Positions 1 through 12,751 of a stretch of 64,000 nt of DNA are shown here, piece after piece. Position 1 is the stretch's first letter, and every line of letters starts with the position of its first letter. A model generated the notes under the pieces. That model was not told the origin of the DNA, made no database searches, and was given only the letters and a program-made list of their open reading frames with translations. The position numbers and the translations under genes are program-made. The stretch is from Haberlea rhodopensis. Taxonomy: Eukaryota > Streptophyta > Magnoliopsida > Lamiales > Gesneriaceae. The stretch is taken from NCBI GenBank assembly GCA_907163345.1, contig CAJQUN010000977.1:1-64000 (forward strand), in the 5' to 3' direction.

Positions 1-1782
1 GCTCTTCATGCTCATGGGAAATCAGCACTTTGGGTTCCCAAGTTACTCATACTGAGCCAGCCTCAATTAAAGAGGATGTCCCAGAACGTACAAGAGACAA
101 AGACGTTCTGCACCAAAGCACAGGCAGTAGACTTTCCTTTTGTGGCATCTCTCTTTTCAATCCTACGTTAAATGTGGAGATAGATTGCTATGTATTTATA
201 ATCTCATAGATTTACGCTACTGATGAATGTTCAAGTGCTTTAAATTGCCTTCTATTTGAGGAAACAATATTCTGCAGTATTAATGACTCAGAAAATTCAA
301 ATTTTTTTTTTTTGAGTAGCAATCGATTCATTTTTGTTATACATTATACCTCAATTCAAGTGTTTATGCTGAAATTTTTTTCTGCTGAAATTTTTTTCTC
401 CGTCCAATTCCCAAATTCAGTTACATCAAGCATCACTTGCTTTATTCCAGTATAGCTCAAACTTTAAATACATTACCAATATATTTATTTAGATTATTAT
501 TAATAATGAATAATTTTTAGGTCCAAAGCCTTAATCTTATTGTTCGCTAAAATCTGTAATATTATTAGTGATAATTTTGAGCATGAAAAAGTAAAAAGTT
601 TGAGCTAACCCAAGAGACATAGGATAAAAAAATTCTCATATATATTATGATATAATAATGGGATCCTAATATGGATAATTTAATGCAATAGGGGGATAAT
701 AATTTTGAGGGCCAATTAAAATAAAATTCGTCGAGGAATTATATAATTTTCTAATTAATTTTCAAATATAGCTAATGAAATAATAAATTTCAAAATAAAT
801 AATCTTGAATTTATTATCATGATTAATTGTTCCTATCTCCTTTTCTTATAATTTCACTAGCTTGTGAATTCATTATTCTTATAATGTGACTTTTTTCTTA
901 GAGATTCATGAAATTTTGCACGTCTAATATGCGTTCGAGCATTTGCATAATCAGGTCAACTTTTACACATGAAGAATAAAAGAAAAGAGTGTTGTACGAG
1001 GAAAAACATTGTGCTACTACCGAAGAGTGCGAGATTTAAGGGATGATGATCAACAGGAAACAACGTATCTTTTGAGGTTCTTACAGACTCGTCCACCTGC
1101 AACATGTGCAAATAAAATCTAATTACATCCTAGGACAAATAAAAAACAAGCATAAATATATGCTATCCAATTTCCAAGTGATTAAAAAGTGAAATTTTAA
1201 TTCTAATTGTTTACTTATCCTTTATAAAAGTCTTCATTAATGGTGTGTAAGTAACCATTATTATTTTGTTGCTTAACAAGTGTCCCAGGACATTCACCTT
1301 AGAATATAGGGCAGCTCGCCTTACCATATTAGGGAATCAAGTAACAGCCAATAATGGTGTAGCTAGGACTAATTAGGAGGCTGGTGGGAGAATCAACACC
1401 ATAAGAACCACTTATATCATAACAAAACACTATATAACAGTGCCGAAGGGATCATTTTCCATTTCGAGGGATTCCATCCATTTGCTGTTTGTTTTCCTAA
1501 TTTGGTTTGAAGGTGAAATCAAAGAAAATAATGGCCTTCGTCGATGGTGGCGCAGTCCCTCAAGGCGACGACTCACCCAAGAAGCATCACAACAAATCTT
1601 GAAATAAGTGGGTACTATTGTCCATTCCATTGTCCATTTTTATCTCATTGGATATAGCCATTATGTACAGATGAAAAACGATAGCTAGATCATACTGATA
1701 GACCCAAAGTTTTAGATGTCATATTGTCATTGCAAGAAGATGTGACATGAAATAGGTAGCATGCTAGTGTTTACTCTTTGAG
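1..1782. other. AT-rich sequence upstream of the OPT gene; no confident gene
   Basis: No recognisable gene. An open frame enters from the window edge and runs to a TAG at 207-209. It could be the tail of an exon from a gene to the left, but I do not recognise the peptide. A 23-codon ORF begins at the ATG near 1530 and may be 5' leader. An ATG at 1761 is in frame with the OPT coding sequence but meets TGA at 1779-1781. Confidence 0.4.
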
Positions 1783-4495
1783 AAACTAACGAAGAAGTTG
1801 TACCAAATCATGCAGATGATGATAAAGATTACTGCCCAATTGAGCAAGTGAGGCTCACCGTACCGGCAACCGATGATCCCACAGTGCCGGTCCTGACATT
1901 CAGGACATGGTTCTTGGCCTACTCTCATGCGTAATGCTGGCCTTCTTAACCAGTTCTTCGGCTATAGGCAGAACAGCCTCTCCATTTCTGCTGTAACTGC
2001 ACAGATTGTCACTCTCCCACTCGGAAAGTTCATGGCAAAAGTGTTGCCTACCAAGACCTTTCACGTGCCACTGACAAACTGGTCATTTTCTTTGAATCCA
2101 GGACCTTTCCATCTTAAAGAGCATGTCTTGATCACTATATTCGCGAGCTGCGGTTCATCTGGTGTTTATGCTGTTGGCATCATCACCATTGTTAAGGCCT
2201 TTTACCACCGCCAAACTCCACCCTTTGCCGCCTGGCTTTGGCCCAAACCACACAGGTAAATATATTGTTGCATGTTATCTAGGCTTGTAGTGTAAGGGTC
2301 ATCTATGTTGGAGAGATGTTTATTGCTGTAAATTGGTTTTCTTGTTTTGGATTTATATCAGTTGCTTGGATATGGCTGGGCTGGGTTGTTTAGGGGAATC
2401 TTGGTGGACTCCCCCTTTATGTGGTGGCCTGAAAACATGATTGCTGTCTCCTTGTTCAGGTGATATATACAAACGTGCACATGTATCTCATTCTTTTTAT
2501 TCAACAGAGAACAACTAAACAGAAAGGAATCTGATCTGTTTTTTCCTTCTTTTTGTAGAGCATTGCATGAAACAGAAAAAAGACCAAAAGGAGGGATTTC
2601 AAAGTTACAATTCTTCATAGTGGTGTTTGTGGCAAGCTTTGCATACTACTTAATCCCAGCCTATTTCTTCCCTTCAATATCTGCCATCTCTGTCGTCTGT
2701 TTGATTTGGAAGGATTCCGTACTCCCCCAACAGATCGGTTCTGGTTTGCACGGTCTGGGAATAGGTTCGTTCGCCTTGGATTGGTCTGCAGTTGTGAGCT
2801 TCATAAGCAATCCCATTTCGTCTCCCGGATTTGCCATTATAAACAGCCTTATCGGCTTTTTCTTGGTTATGTATGTCATGACCCCATTAACCTATTGGCT
2901 CAATGTTTATGATTCCCAGAAATTCCCAATCTTTTCTTCCCACACGTTTGATCACACCGGTCAGCCTTATAACATCTCTCGCGTACTGAATCCCAAGACT
3001 TTCAATCTTGACATAGCTGGCTACGAAGGTTACAGCAAACTATATCTTAGTGTTTTCTTTGCCTTTACTTATGGCCTTGGATTTGCAAGTTTGGCAGCTA
3101 CCATCTCACATGTTGGACTGTTCCATGGAAAGTGAGAAGATTTAATTTATATTTTGAAATCCCATTCTGATTCTGTCACGTACATTTAAATTTGTTAGCA
3201 AATTTTCTGATATGATGTGTAATCAGAACAATCTGGTCGCTCTGGTCAAAGGCGAAGGACGACCTGCATGGTAAAATGGACGTGCACACGAGGATAATGA
3301 AGAATAACTACGAACAAGTACCAAACTGGTGGTTCTATGCCATTTTGGCTGCGGTGTTTGGTCTTGCCCTGTATGCTTGTGAAGGTTTTGACAAGCAGCT
3401 CCAACTCCCATGGTGGGGGCTGATAATGGCCTGTGCAATGGCTTTCTTCTTCACTTTACCAGTCGGAATAATACAAGCCACAACAAATCAGGTACATCAA
3501 CTCTTATTCTGAGATTTATGAATGAATTCTCTTACCACTTCCCCCACAAACTTTTATAGAAATTATCTCATTCCATTATGCAAACGTTGTGCAGCAAATC
3601 GGGCTAAACATTATAACTGAGATGGTTATCGGTTATATCTACCCTGGGAGACCTCTGGCAAATGTAGCATTCAAGACTTACGGCTACATTAGCATGTCAC
3701 AAGCACTTGGATTCTTAAGTGATTTCAAGTTAGGCCATTACATGAAAGTTCCTCCCAAATCCATGTTCATCGTTCAGGTAACACTAACTTCGGAACATAA
3801 AAAAACTCGTGAACCGATGCGAAGAAAAGTGATTTCTCTATCACAAAATTCTTACCTCTTTTCTCCAAATGACAGTTGATAGGAACCTTAGTTGCATCTG
3901 CTGTGTACTTCTCTACATCATGGTGGCTCCTCACGTCGGTCGAGCACATCTGCGATCCTTCTTTACTACCAGATGGAAGCCCTTGGACTTGCCCTGGTGA
4001 TGACGTATTTTACAACGCTTCGATCATATGGGGAGTCATTGGACCACTCCGAATGTTCACTAGCCAAGGAGTTTATGGAGCGATGAACTGGTGGTTCGTA
4101 GCTGGTGCATTAGCACCGGTGCCAGTTTACCTGCTGACACTGAAATATCCAGAAAAGAAATGGATCAGTCTAATCAACGCGCCACTGATCTTGGGAGCTA
4201 CTATGTCGATGCCACCTGCAAGATCAGTGAACTACATAATGTGGGGTATTGCTGGAATCTACTTCACATATATGTATTCAGAGTGCACAAGAAATGGTGG
4301 GCCAGGCATGCTTACATTTTGGCTGCAGCGCTTAATGCTGGGATTGCATTCATGGGTGTGTTGCTTTACTTTGCGCTGCAATCATATGGAGTTGCTGGTC
4401 CAGAGTGGTGGGGTTTGAGCGCGGATGATCATTGTCCGTTGGCTACTTGCCCAACTGCTCCTGGGGTCGTAGTTGAAGGCTGTCCTGTTCATTGA
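1783..4495 (+). pseudogene. Oligopeptide transporter (OPT family) gene with four frameshifts
   Basis: OPT proteins are proton-coupled membrane carriers of small peptides, metal chelates or glutathione. Exons are about 1783-2255, 2362-2459, 2559-3131, 3227-3491, 3595-3777 and 3876-4495, with canonical splice sites. Family hallmarks are SPIEQVRLTVP-like CPIEQVRLTVP, NQFFGYRQN, SLNPGPF (the NPG motif), KVPPKSMF (KIPPR-like), WTCPGDDVFYNASIIWG and the C-terminal CPLATCPTAPG. The frame breaks four times, each time by one missing base: near 1914-1919, 1939-1944, 2233-2240 and 4271-4278. Adding one base at each site makes every exon phase agree and gives about 738 codons, close to the normal OPT length. 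The 5' end is uncertain: the frame is preceded by TGA at 1779, and an in-frame ATG lies just before it. It is either a recent pseudogene or locally wrong sequence; I favour a pseudogene because adjacent genes show no such errors. Confidence 0.85.
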
Positions 4496-5152
4496 GTTGA
4501 TTTTGGCATTGTACAGTTTGTTTTCTTTTTAGCATCCTATTTGGGAATAAGATTAGTAGTTTAAATTAAATTCCAATTCCAGGATCGATGTATCATAAAA
4601 AATAATGGAAATGCATAGTTCGTATTGGGTGAGCATTTGGTCAAACCCAAACCAAACTTGTAAAAATTAAATCGACCGAGTTTGTTTTTCGACCATCGAA
4701 TCGACCGATGTTTACTATTAAAATCGAACAAGCCAACTCGATAAAACATCAGTTATTTCGTTCGATTACCAATTAACTTGAACTTCTTCTTTTTTTCTCG
4801 TTCTATTAATTGTAATAAAATTTTCACCTCATAATATATTAGTTCGAATTTTATTAATTAAATATAAAATAACAGATTAGTTTATTAATTAATATCACTG
4901 TCAGAGTAGTTTATATATTAAAAAATATTAAAATTATTGTGCTGACAATAATATTTTATATAAATAATATGATTTTCAACCTTGTCAAAATCACAAATAT
5001 TTGATTTTGATTTGCTTATGTTTCAGATGATCCCACAATAATATTTTGCCAATCGAATCTCAATAGTCAGTGGTCACATGTAGATATTCATGATCCGAAA
5101 CTGGAACCTATCAGCATTCAAATCGGGCCTGTAAGTTTTTGATTTGCGGATA
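4496..5152. other. Intergenic, AT-rich
   Basis: No gene seen. Around 4640-4760 there is a stretch rich in TCGACCGA/CGAATCGACCGA words, similar in style to plant non-autonomous DNA-transposon debris, but no clear ends were found. Confidence 0.4.
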
Positions 5153-5837
5153 ATGGCTAATTTGAGCGGGAGTGATTACGACGCAGAGAACTCAACGTGG
5201 ACTTGGGAAGAAAACAAGATATTTGAGAATAGTTTGGTGGAATTTCCGGAAGATTTCCCGAATCGATGGGAGAGAATCGCTGCGAATGTTGGAGCAAAAA
5301 CGGCTGCGGAACTAGAACAACACTACGCCGTATTGTTGGATGACGTAGAGTCGATCGAGGCAGGGTTGATTGAGCCGCCAGAATATGAAGAGTTCCGATC
5401 ATCAGAACCACCAAAAAGCCCTAAATCAGAGAAGAAGCAAGTGATGCTTCAGAGAAAAGCTGCCAAACCTTGGACAGAAGACGAACACAGGTTTGAAAAA
5501 ACAAACCAACCAACAAACCACACATAAATGACTTATTAATTCATGTACTATTACATTCATCAGTATTACATATGCATCTGCTTCATGATAAGGTTTAGTT
5601 TCCTTTGTTATCACACTCAATCGCAGGTTATTTCTGCTTGGATTGGAGAAATACGGAAAAGGAGATTGGAAAAGCATTGCTCGGTACATAGTGGTAACAA
5701 GAACCCCTACCCAAGTGGCAAGTCATGCTCAGAAACACTTTGAACGTCAAGAAAAGGATGATCAACGCAAGAAAAGAAAAAGCATTTTTGATAACTCAAT
5801 TGTCGAAAGCAGTGCCATGGATTTCATCTGCGGTTGA
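5153..5837 (+). CDS. Two-repeat MYB/SANT transcription factor (DIVARICATA/SHAQKYF class)
   Basis: Two exons (5153-5490, 5627-5837) join in phase to give 182 aa. The N-terminal SANT/MYB repeat (about residues 14-62) has the spaced tryptophans WTWEENKIFE and RWERIAANV. The second repeat (about residues 105-155) has PWTEDEHRLF, GKGDWKSIAR and the diagnostic SHAQKHF, a variant of SHAQKYF. This layout is that of DIVARICATA-like, RADIALIS-interacting and MYBS-type plant regulators, which bind I-box/GATAA-type DNA in the nucleus. ATG 5153 is chosen because it starts the conserved region; no earlier in-frame ATG is supported. The protein ends soon after the second repeat, so it is shorter than typical DIVARICATA proteins (about 280-300 aa) and lacks their C-terminal tail. 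The tail that remains is basic (KKRKS), possibly a nuclear signal. Confidence 0.88.
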
Positions 5838-6422
5838 TTTATTCTTCATTCTTTGAGGAAATGGATCTTCATTTGGGACGAGTTATATGTTTTTGATTCC
5901 TAATTACCCATGTTTCGAGTTTATATAAATTAAGCTCATGAAATTAACTTTTGGGCGGACTTTTCCGCCATCGTTATCATCTCTAGATTTGAATTCTCCG
6001 TGAATATTACTTGCTTCTTTTCTCTCTCAGGGAGTGGTAAACACCTTTTGTAATTAAAAACATTGTTATATTAAGCATTATGACTCAGCAGGTGTGAGAT
6101 CAAAAATATAATGAGGGGGTTGACTTCTATTGTATTGAGGAGGATTTCCCCTTAGGTGATAAAGTGAGTGTTCATTTTAACTTTTTATTAGTCATTCTTC
6201 CCATGTAATCAAGTCAAAATATTGGCAATTATGTGTTTATGATAACTAAAAAACAAGTCATCTAACTCTGTAGTTGGCCATGAAAAGCTTGCTGCCCAAC
6301 AGTTATCATTCTTTCTCACAGTATAGGCAGGATTTTGGTCTGTTATAGTTTAATTTACTGTATAAAGCATTTATATTGCAAGCTCAATTTGGCTATTTTA
6401 TGAACGAATTCTGCAAGAAAAA
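5838..6422. other. Intergenic between MYB and ABCG genes
   Basis: No gene or repeat recognised. It presumably holds the MYB 3' UTR and the ABCG promoter. Confidence 0.4.
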
Positions 6423-9258
6423 ATGGAAAATCAGATACAAAACGAAATTGAAGATTTGTCACTTACCCCTCCAACCATGAATTCCATGGAGAATTCAGAG
6501 TTCATGACTCAAACTTGTCTAAGGAATAAGAGTTCAGAAATCGATATAGACGAAGAAATATCGACCACGAGACTAGAACGGACCCTCCCGATTTTCCTCA
6601 AGGCAATTCTTAATCTCTAATTTTTTTGTTTGAGAACTGATTGGTTATGAAGATGGATACATTCAATGCTTTTCTTTTTTGCAGTTCTCAGGTGTTCAGT
6701 TTAAGGTGAAAGTTCAAAATCCTTCTTCTGTTAATCCAATCAAGGCTGTCGTGTCCAAGTTAGGTTTCCGTTTGAAAATTGAACAAGATAACTACAAGCA
6801 TATATTGAAAGGTATAACTGGAAGCGTTGGCCCTGGGGAGATCCTAGCCCTCATGGGGCCTTCTGGCAGTGGGAAAACTACTTTGTTGAAGATATTAGGC
6901 GGCAGATTGCGTGAAAATGTTAAAGGAACTGTTACTTACAATGATATCTTGTATAATCCAGCTCTAAAGAGAAGGTAAATTGAAAATTATCTATTGCTTC
7001 AACTGAATTTTGGTCTGAAAGAATTAACAAGAGTAGAATCAAGATTTTTTTTTCTGTTCAACCCTAATTTTCTCGTTTTTGCAGGATTGGTTTCGTGACA
7101 CAAGATGATGTCCTTTTCCCACAATTGACAGTGGAAGAAACATTGGTTTTTGCAGCTTTCTTAAGACTTCCTAGCACAATGAGTAAACGTCAGAAGTACC
7201 AAAGAGTAGAGATGATTGTTAAGCAATTAGGCCTCGATAGGTTTGTTCAAATTTCTTATTACAGCTTGATCTTTCTTCAAACGCACTGAAAATAACTCAG
7301 ATTACGGTGAATAGTTGTCTTCGTACAAGAATTGGTGGCGGTTTTGTTAAAGGGATATCTGGTGGAGAAAGGAAACGAACCAGTATAGGGCATGAAATAC
7401 TGGTAGATCCTTCACTATTGTTGCTTGATGAACCAACTTCAGGTCTTGATTCAACCTCAGCCAATAAAACTACTTCAAATACTTCAAGGTCTAGTAAAGG
7501 TACATACTTACTCTACAGAACGTGCCATCTTTTGCTGTTTTTGTGATGATTCCTATGATGAAATAATGAACCCACAAAATCACTAACATAAAGCTTCATC
7601 TTTTTACGGAAAAAAAGGCAGGAAGGACAGTTATTATAACAATCCATCAACCTTCAAGCCGGATGTTTCACATGTTCGACAAGGTTTTGCTGATATCAGA
7701 AGGGTATCCAATCTACTATGGAAAGGGCAGAGAGTCGATGCAGTATTTTTCATCATTAACATTTACTCCCGAAATAGCAATGAACCCTGCAGAATTCTTG
7801 TTGGATTTAGCAACAGGACAAGTGAATGACATCAAGGTTCCTGATGAACTGTTAGCATCTCAGGGGAGTCGAGAATACGAAAAACTTGTTACAAGAGTAA
7901 TGAACTTGCCTTTGTTTCTGGCATTTTTCAGTACGTTTCCCTTTATGTTCAACTTTTTTTTAATAAATGTTGTCTGATGACAGTATCTGCAACTCAAGTA
8001 CAAAGTCGTATTGGAACCAAAAGAAATGGAAGAGATACATCGGATACCAAAGGCTCCAGAGCGTCTGCAGCTAGCTCTTCAAGTGAAGAAAGATTGGACC
8101 TTGACATGGTGTGAACAATTCAGGATAGTATTCAGGAGAACATTTAAAGAGAGATGGAGAGATTATTTTGATCATCTACGGCTACTACAGGCATTTGGGG
8201 TGGCTTTTCTTTTAGGCCTTCTTTGGTGGAAATCCAATACTGCAACAGAGGCTCAACTCAGAGATCAGGTCACCTCAATATTCTTCATCTTCTGTATTCA
8301 GCTATAGGTTCACCCTTTATCTTAAAAAGATACTCGCGTCGACATTTAACTGCAGGTTGGTTTGCTATTCTACATTTGTATATTCTGGACATCTACATCA
8401 ATATTCGGGGCAGTTTACGTCTTCCCATTTGAAAAGATATATTTGGTGAAAGAAAGGAAGGCAGACATGTACAGATTGAGTGTTTACTACGCCTGCAGCA
8501 CGTTATGCGACATGTTAGCCCATGTTCTGTATCCAACTTTCTTTATGTCCATTTTGTATTTCATGGCTGGATTCAAGAGAACAGTAGAATGTTTCATCTT
8601 CACCTTATCTGCAATACTACTGATAGCTGTAACCAGTCAAGTGAGTCAAAAAACGAACTTTTTCTTCATCCGGCACTTGTTGAAATTTCAACCATTTCCT
8701 ATGCTAAACTTTGATGTATAATGTGTGTGAACAGGGAGCAGGAGAACTATTTGGAGCTGCGGTAATGAGCATCAAAAGGGCAGGCATGATTGCTTCCCTT
8801 ATACTAATGCTGTTTCTTCTCACTGGTGGCTATTATGTTCAGGTAGTAAATTTAAAAGAGCAAATGTTTAAAACTCTTGCGTATCTCGTGTGACTTGAAA
8901 TTAAATATGCCGCGAAAAACATCGATTATGCTACAACAGATGATATGCAAGGATTAGTCTTAACCATAGTGTGCTGTGTCAATTGCAGCATATACCGAAA
9001 TTCATGCAATGGCTTAAGTACGCGTCTTTCATGTACTATGGCTTCAGGCTGCTGCTAAAGGTGCAGTATTCCGGCGATCAGTTGTACGAGTGCGAAAGCA
9101 AGGGCGGTTGCCAAAGATTGCAGAGTTCACCGTCATTTGATACAGTGAATTTGGACGGTGGATTACAAGAAGTTTGGATTTTATTTGGGATGGCACTAGT
9201 TTACAGGCTCTGTGCTTACATTTGCCTGCGAAGAAAAGTAGATATGTACCATATTTGA
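6423..9258 (+). CDS. ABC transporter G family half-size (WBC) transporter, one frameshift
   Basis: Half-size ABCG proteins pump lipids, hormones or other hydrophobic compounds across the plasma membrane as dimers. Nine exons: 6423-6602, 6685-6974, 7085-7240, 7315-7499, 7618-7896, 7984-8268, 8356-8640, 8735-8842, 8989-9258. The nucleotide-binding domain comes first, with Walker A GPSGSGKTT (about residue 118), Q-loop FVTQDDVLF, signature ISGGERKR, Walker B LLLLDEPTSGLDS and H-loop TIHQPSSR. The ABC2 membrane domain follows (WWKSNT, LFYICIFWTSTSIFGAVYVF, KERKADMYRLS). One extra A in the AAAA run at 7466-7469, just after Walker B, breaks the frame. Removing it restores phase through all later exons, giving 678 aa. 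The sequence is closest in feel to the ABCG9/14/21 group, but I cannot assign the orthologue. Intron 1 uses a GC donor. The gene may be a fresh pseudogene, or the base may be an error. Confidence 0.87.
6603..6684 (+). other. GC-AG intron in the ABCG gene
   Basis: The exon 1 end reads CTCAAG followed by GCAATT, and the intron ends TTTTTTGCAG. Using the GC donor joins FLK to FSGVQFKVK in phase 0, which matches the usual LPI(I/F)LKF start of the ABCG nucleotide-binding domain. No GT donor nearby gives this junction. Confidence 0.7.
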
Positions 9259-10462
9259 AATGCAGATAGAAGAAAGAGTGAGTTTCGTCAAATGTTGTAG
9301 ACTTGGTGAATACATTTTATATCTTAAAATTAAATTATTTTTGTGGCTAGGGGCCAGAAGAGTTGTCCCTTATAAAATTTTATGCCAAAATATTTTAAAA
9401 ATATACATTTTGCCCCACACGGCCACACTAAATTGCATCACCTGATACATATTTTATCAAATTTGTCTCGTTTATGGCCCTTCAGCGTTAGGTTGCCATT
9501 TATGCCCATCCATTCTCAATAACACTCGATGATATCTACGTTTGGGACTTGGACATAATTAAGATGAGTTTGACATGAATTCCAGAATACAAGTAATTGC
9601 TTTCATATTACGACTCGACCAGAATCTTTATTTTGTGATCAAATTTGAATTCAAGAAAACTAATTTACAAAAAGAAAAAGATTCAGGTTTAAAATACCTT
9701 ATGAATCTTCCAAACCAGAATTTCATTCATGTATAACGCAATATTCATTTCGAAGTGTTCCATATATCATAATTTGATTAACATACTTTCAACGTACGCA
9801 TGGGTTTAATGGCAGTTGAACAATAGAGCATTTTGGATACGTTGTCCTTAAAAATAAAAATATATATTTTAATACAAAAGGATCTTAGAAATAAAAAACA
9901 ATGGTAACCAAGAGCTTTAAAAAAAAATAAAAAATTCAACATGATTGCTTTTAAATGTCCTGCTTCGATATTCCAAATGAATTTAGAAGCTCGATTCTTG
10001 AATACTTTCAAAGTGTTCTGACTATTGGATTTTCAGAGTTTTTTCTATTATTACTAGATGGTTTTTCCAGAGCTTAGAAATACATGGCAAACATCTTGTT
10101 AGTATAAGAGAAAATATGGGTCCAAAAGTAGCAAGGAATTTGCACTAGACCTTTTTGGTCAAATTTTATGTATCTACCACCAACAAAAAACATAGTAATA
10201 TCCCAAAAACAGAGAAACGATTTACAATAACTCGGGATTTTAAACACTAATAGAGTATTTTCAACATAGCTCTAGACATAACTACCAGTAAAATAATACA
10301 CGCAGATTTGGATTACAATCTGAAACTTTTTTCAAGAAAATGTCAAGCATGAAAGAGCCAACCAATGTAACACAACTTTAGCGTTTATCTCAATCAAGAG
10401 CATGTTCTGTTTTCTACCTGACTCACATCACTGGGTACTTGAACCAAACTTACCATGCAATG
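9259..10462. other. Convergent intergenic region, AT-rich
   Basis: Lies between the 3' ends of the ABCG (+) and CWC15 (-) genes. No gene or structured repeat recognised. Confidence 0.5.
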
Positions 10463-12751
10463 TTATTTCATGTATCTCTGTAGAAATTTTCTGTGGAAGT
10501 CATTCCGGATAGTGTCATTAATGAAGCGCTTCTGTGCTTTTGACTCACCACGAGCTTGGTTCTTGAAAACCACATCATCATCCCACCTGAACAAAATAGA
10601 AGACGTATCGTAATATTATCAAACACAATATCATTTTGATTGGAAAGTAAGTAAACACATTCTAATGGAAATTAAAATACCTTCTCTTCACAGTAAAGGA
10701 AGTTGCATTATTTAGCAAGGGATTTCCACGCAACAATTGCTCTTCTTTAGCTTTCAGCTCCTCTTCTTGCTGTAGTCGTTCCTGCCAAAATGTTAACCAT
10801 ATATCAGTTATTCATGCACAATGAGGAATTGAGGCACTAAACAGCAGTGCCAGATTCGAAAATGAAAGCCAAACAGATAAATCAAGGCGACGGGAATATA
10901 TCAACAAAAATATCATAAAGATGCAGAGCTCAAATTTTGTGGTGCTCTGTCAAAACGCCAGTAAATGATAGAATTTCAAGAGTATCGAGTAGTTAAACAT
11001 CACCTTGTGCCAAAAAAAAGTTTTAGCTTAAACATTAACATAACTTCCAAATCTGTGACAAACATCGACAATGATTTGAGATAGAGCTGAGTACAAAGTA
11101 AAAACACCACACAAATTGACTGAAACAGTACTCACTTCTCGTTCTTTTTGCTCTGCCTTTTCTTTCCTCAAACGTTCAAGCTCAGCCAAAAGTGCTTCTT
11201 CATCATCCCCACCATCATCATCGTCATCCTCACTGAAACAGAAAATAGTTAACATCTGTGATAATGAAAATGATAATTGCGTTAATTTGAGACATTCCAA
11301 AACAAAAATATAAACCAAAAAACAGTTAAAAATAACATAAAAAGTAAAAAATACCCTAAAAGAGAATATAAATAAAAAAATAGTGGGAATAGGAAAAAAA
11401 ATACAGTGCTTTTTAATAGGTGGGCGACCGCAAGTATCTCTTGAATTCAACAAAATGTTAGGCAGTCTATTTATTCAACATGCATGTAAGAAGAATAAAT
11501 GAAATTAGTATAAGTAAAGAAAAATAATCAGAGGCACAGACCTTTCATCATCAGACTGAACTTCCACATCAGCATCATCAGCATCCACACTTCGTGGAAC
11601 AATACGATCTTCAATTTCTCTCTTGGAACCTGCAAGTAGTGGTGCCTCGTCACTTCACTAAAGCAACAAACAAAAATAAATTCTTTCCAGTAATTGGTTT
11701 TAACATTCAAATCAAGCTATAGAGTATCATTTACCTTCGAGAAGTAGCTGACCTCCCTTTCGACGTTCTCTGTCCTCTGAAAAATTATATATTAAGTGTG
11801 ATAACAAAAATTAATGCAATAAAATGGTAAGGAGAGAATCTTCAAATATAGTTGCGCACACATACAACTAACGTAAAACTAACCCTTAGACGAGAAATGC
11901 CTCCTCTCTCGCTCCTCCAATTCATCTCGGAGATCCCTTCTTTGCAGCTCATCTTGAGTGTCTTGTCCTTCCTTTCTGTGTCCAGGCAATGAGATAAAAC
12001 ATTAAAGTTTCAAACCGCTCGGGAGTCGTGTGCAAAAGTGACATGATGTAATTAATGAAACAAAAACAAAAGGAATAAAAGGATAGAGAGGTAAACTCTC
12101 CCGTTAATGTTAGCAGTGGCTCAAATCAAATTTACCAACTGCTCAGTGACGTGATTTAACATTTGCTGGGAGGGGGCAAAATAAGTTTTGAATAAATTAA
12201 GCAGCATTCACATACTATATTGAAGCAAGAAAGAAAAAGGATAACAATTTATCATGGATTCAATAAATCTGGATAACACTAGGTAATAACGAAGTCCATC
12301 TAATATTACAGAGGCAGCAAACTATACAAGAAAAAAATACTACAAAATTTCGAATTTTGCAACAAGCAAATAATCCTTTTATATGATTTCAGAGTCATCC
12401 ATCGTTTCTTCATCCAAATATTGAAAAAAGCAACCAAAAGCTAAGACTTGCATAACATAATAAAGGACCAACGCTTAAGACACCATTCATTTAGTCGCAC
12501 AATTGATTAATAAACGGAACCAAATTAACTATGTTATTCAGCCTGATACAAAACTATTATAGAGAATTCAACAATAACGAACACTGCCATTCATAAGACC
12601 CGGGGAAGCGAAGAACAAACCTAGGCTTTAGGGTAGTGTGAGAAGCGATATCTCTCGAAGAATACTTTTGAGATGGGCCAAATATTCTAGTTCCTCCTTG
12701 TTCGTTTCCTCCTTTTGCGGGTGCCCATGTAGGTCTAGCGGCGGTTGTCAT
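10463..12751 (-). CDS. CWC15: Spliceosome-associated protein CWC15
   Basis: Cwf15/Cwc15 is a component of the Prp19-associated catalytic spliceosome in the nucleus. Seven exons on the minus strand (12621-12751, 11884-11975, 11735-11776, 11542-11629, 11136-11232, 10681-10781, 10463-10586) join in phase to 224 aa, the usual family size. The conserved N-terminus MTTAARPTWAPAKGG and YSSRDIASHTTLKPR is followed by a charged stretch, an acidic run (EDDDDDGGDDEE), a Glu/Lys/Arg-rich helix (LLAELERLRKEKAEQ), the segment GNPLLN and the conserved C-terminal block RRWDDDVVFKNQA through FHRKFLQRYMK. No defects were seen. The upstream spacer is shared with the divergent FKBP16-1 gene. Confidence 0.96.

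Noticed and set aside
3..209. Open frame entering from the left edge
   Set aside because: 68 codons without a recognisable family, start or splice signal; cannot be supported from this window.
11028..11453. 141-codon minus-strand ORF as a separate gene
   Set aside because: It is CWC15 exon 5 (11136-11232) plus flanking intron sequence.
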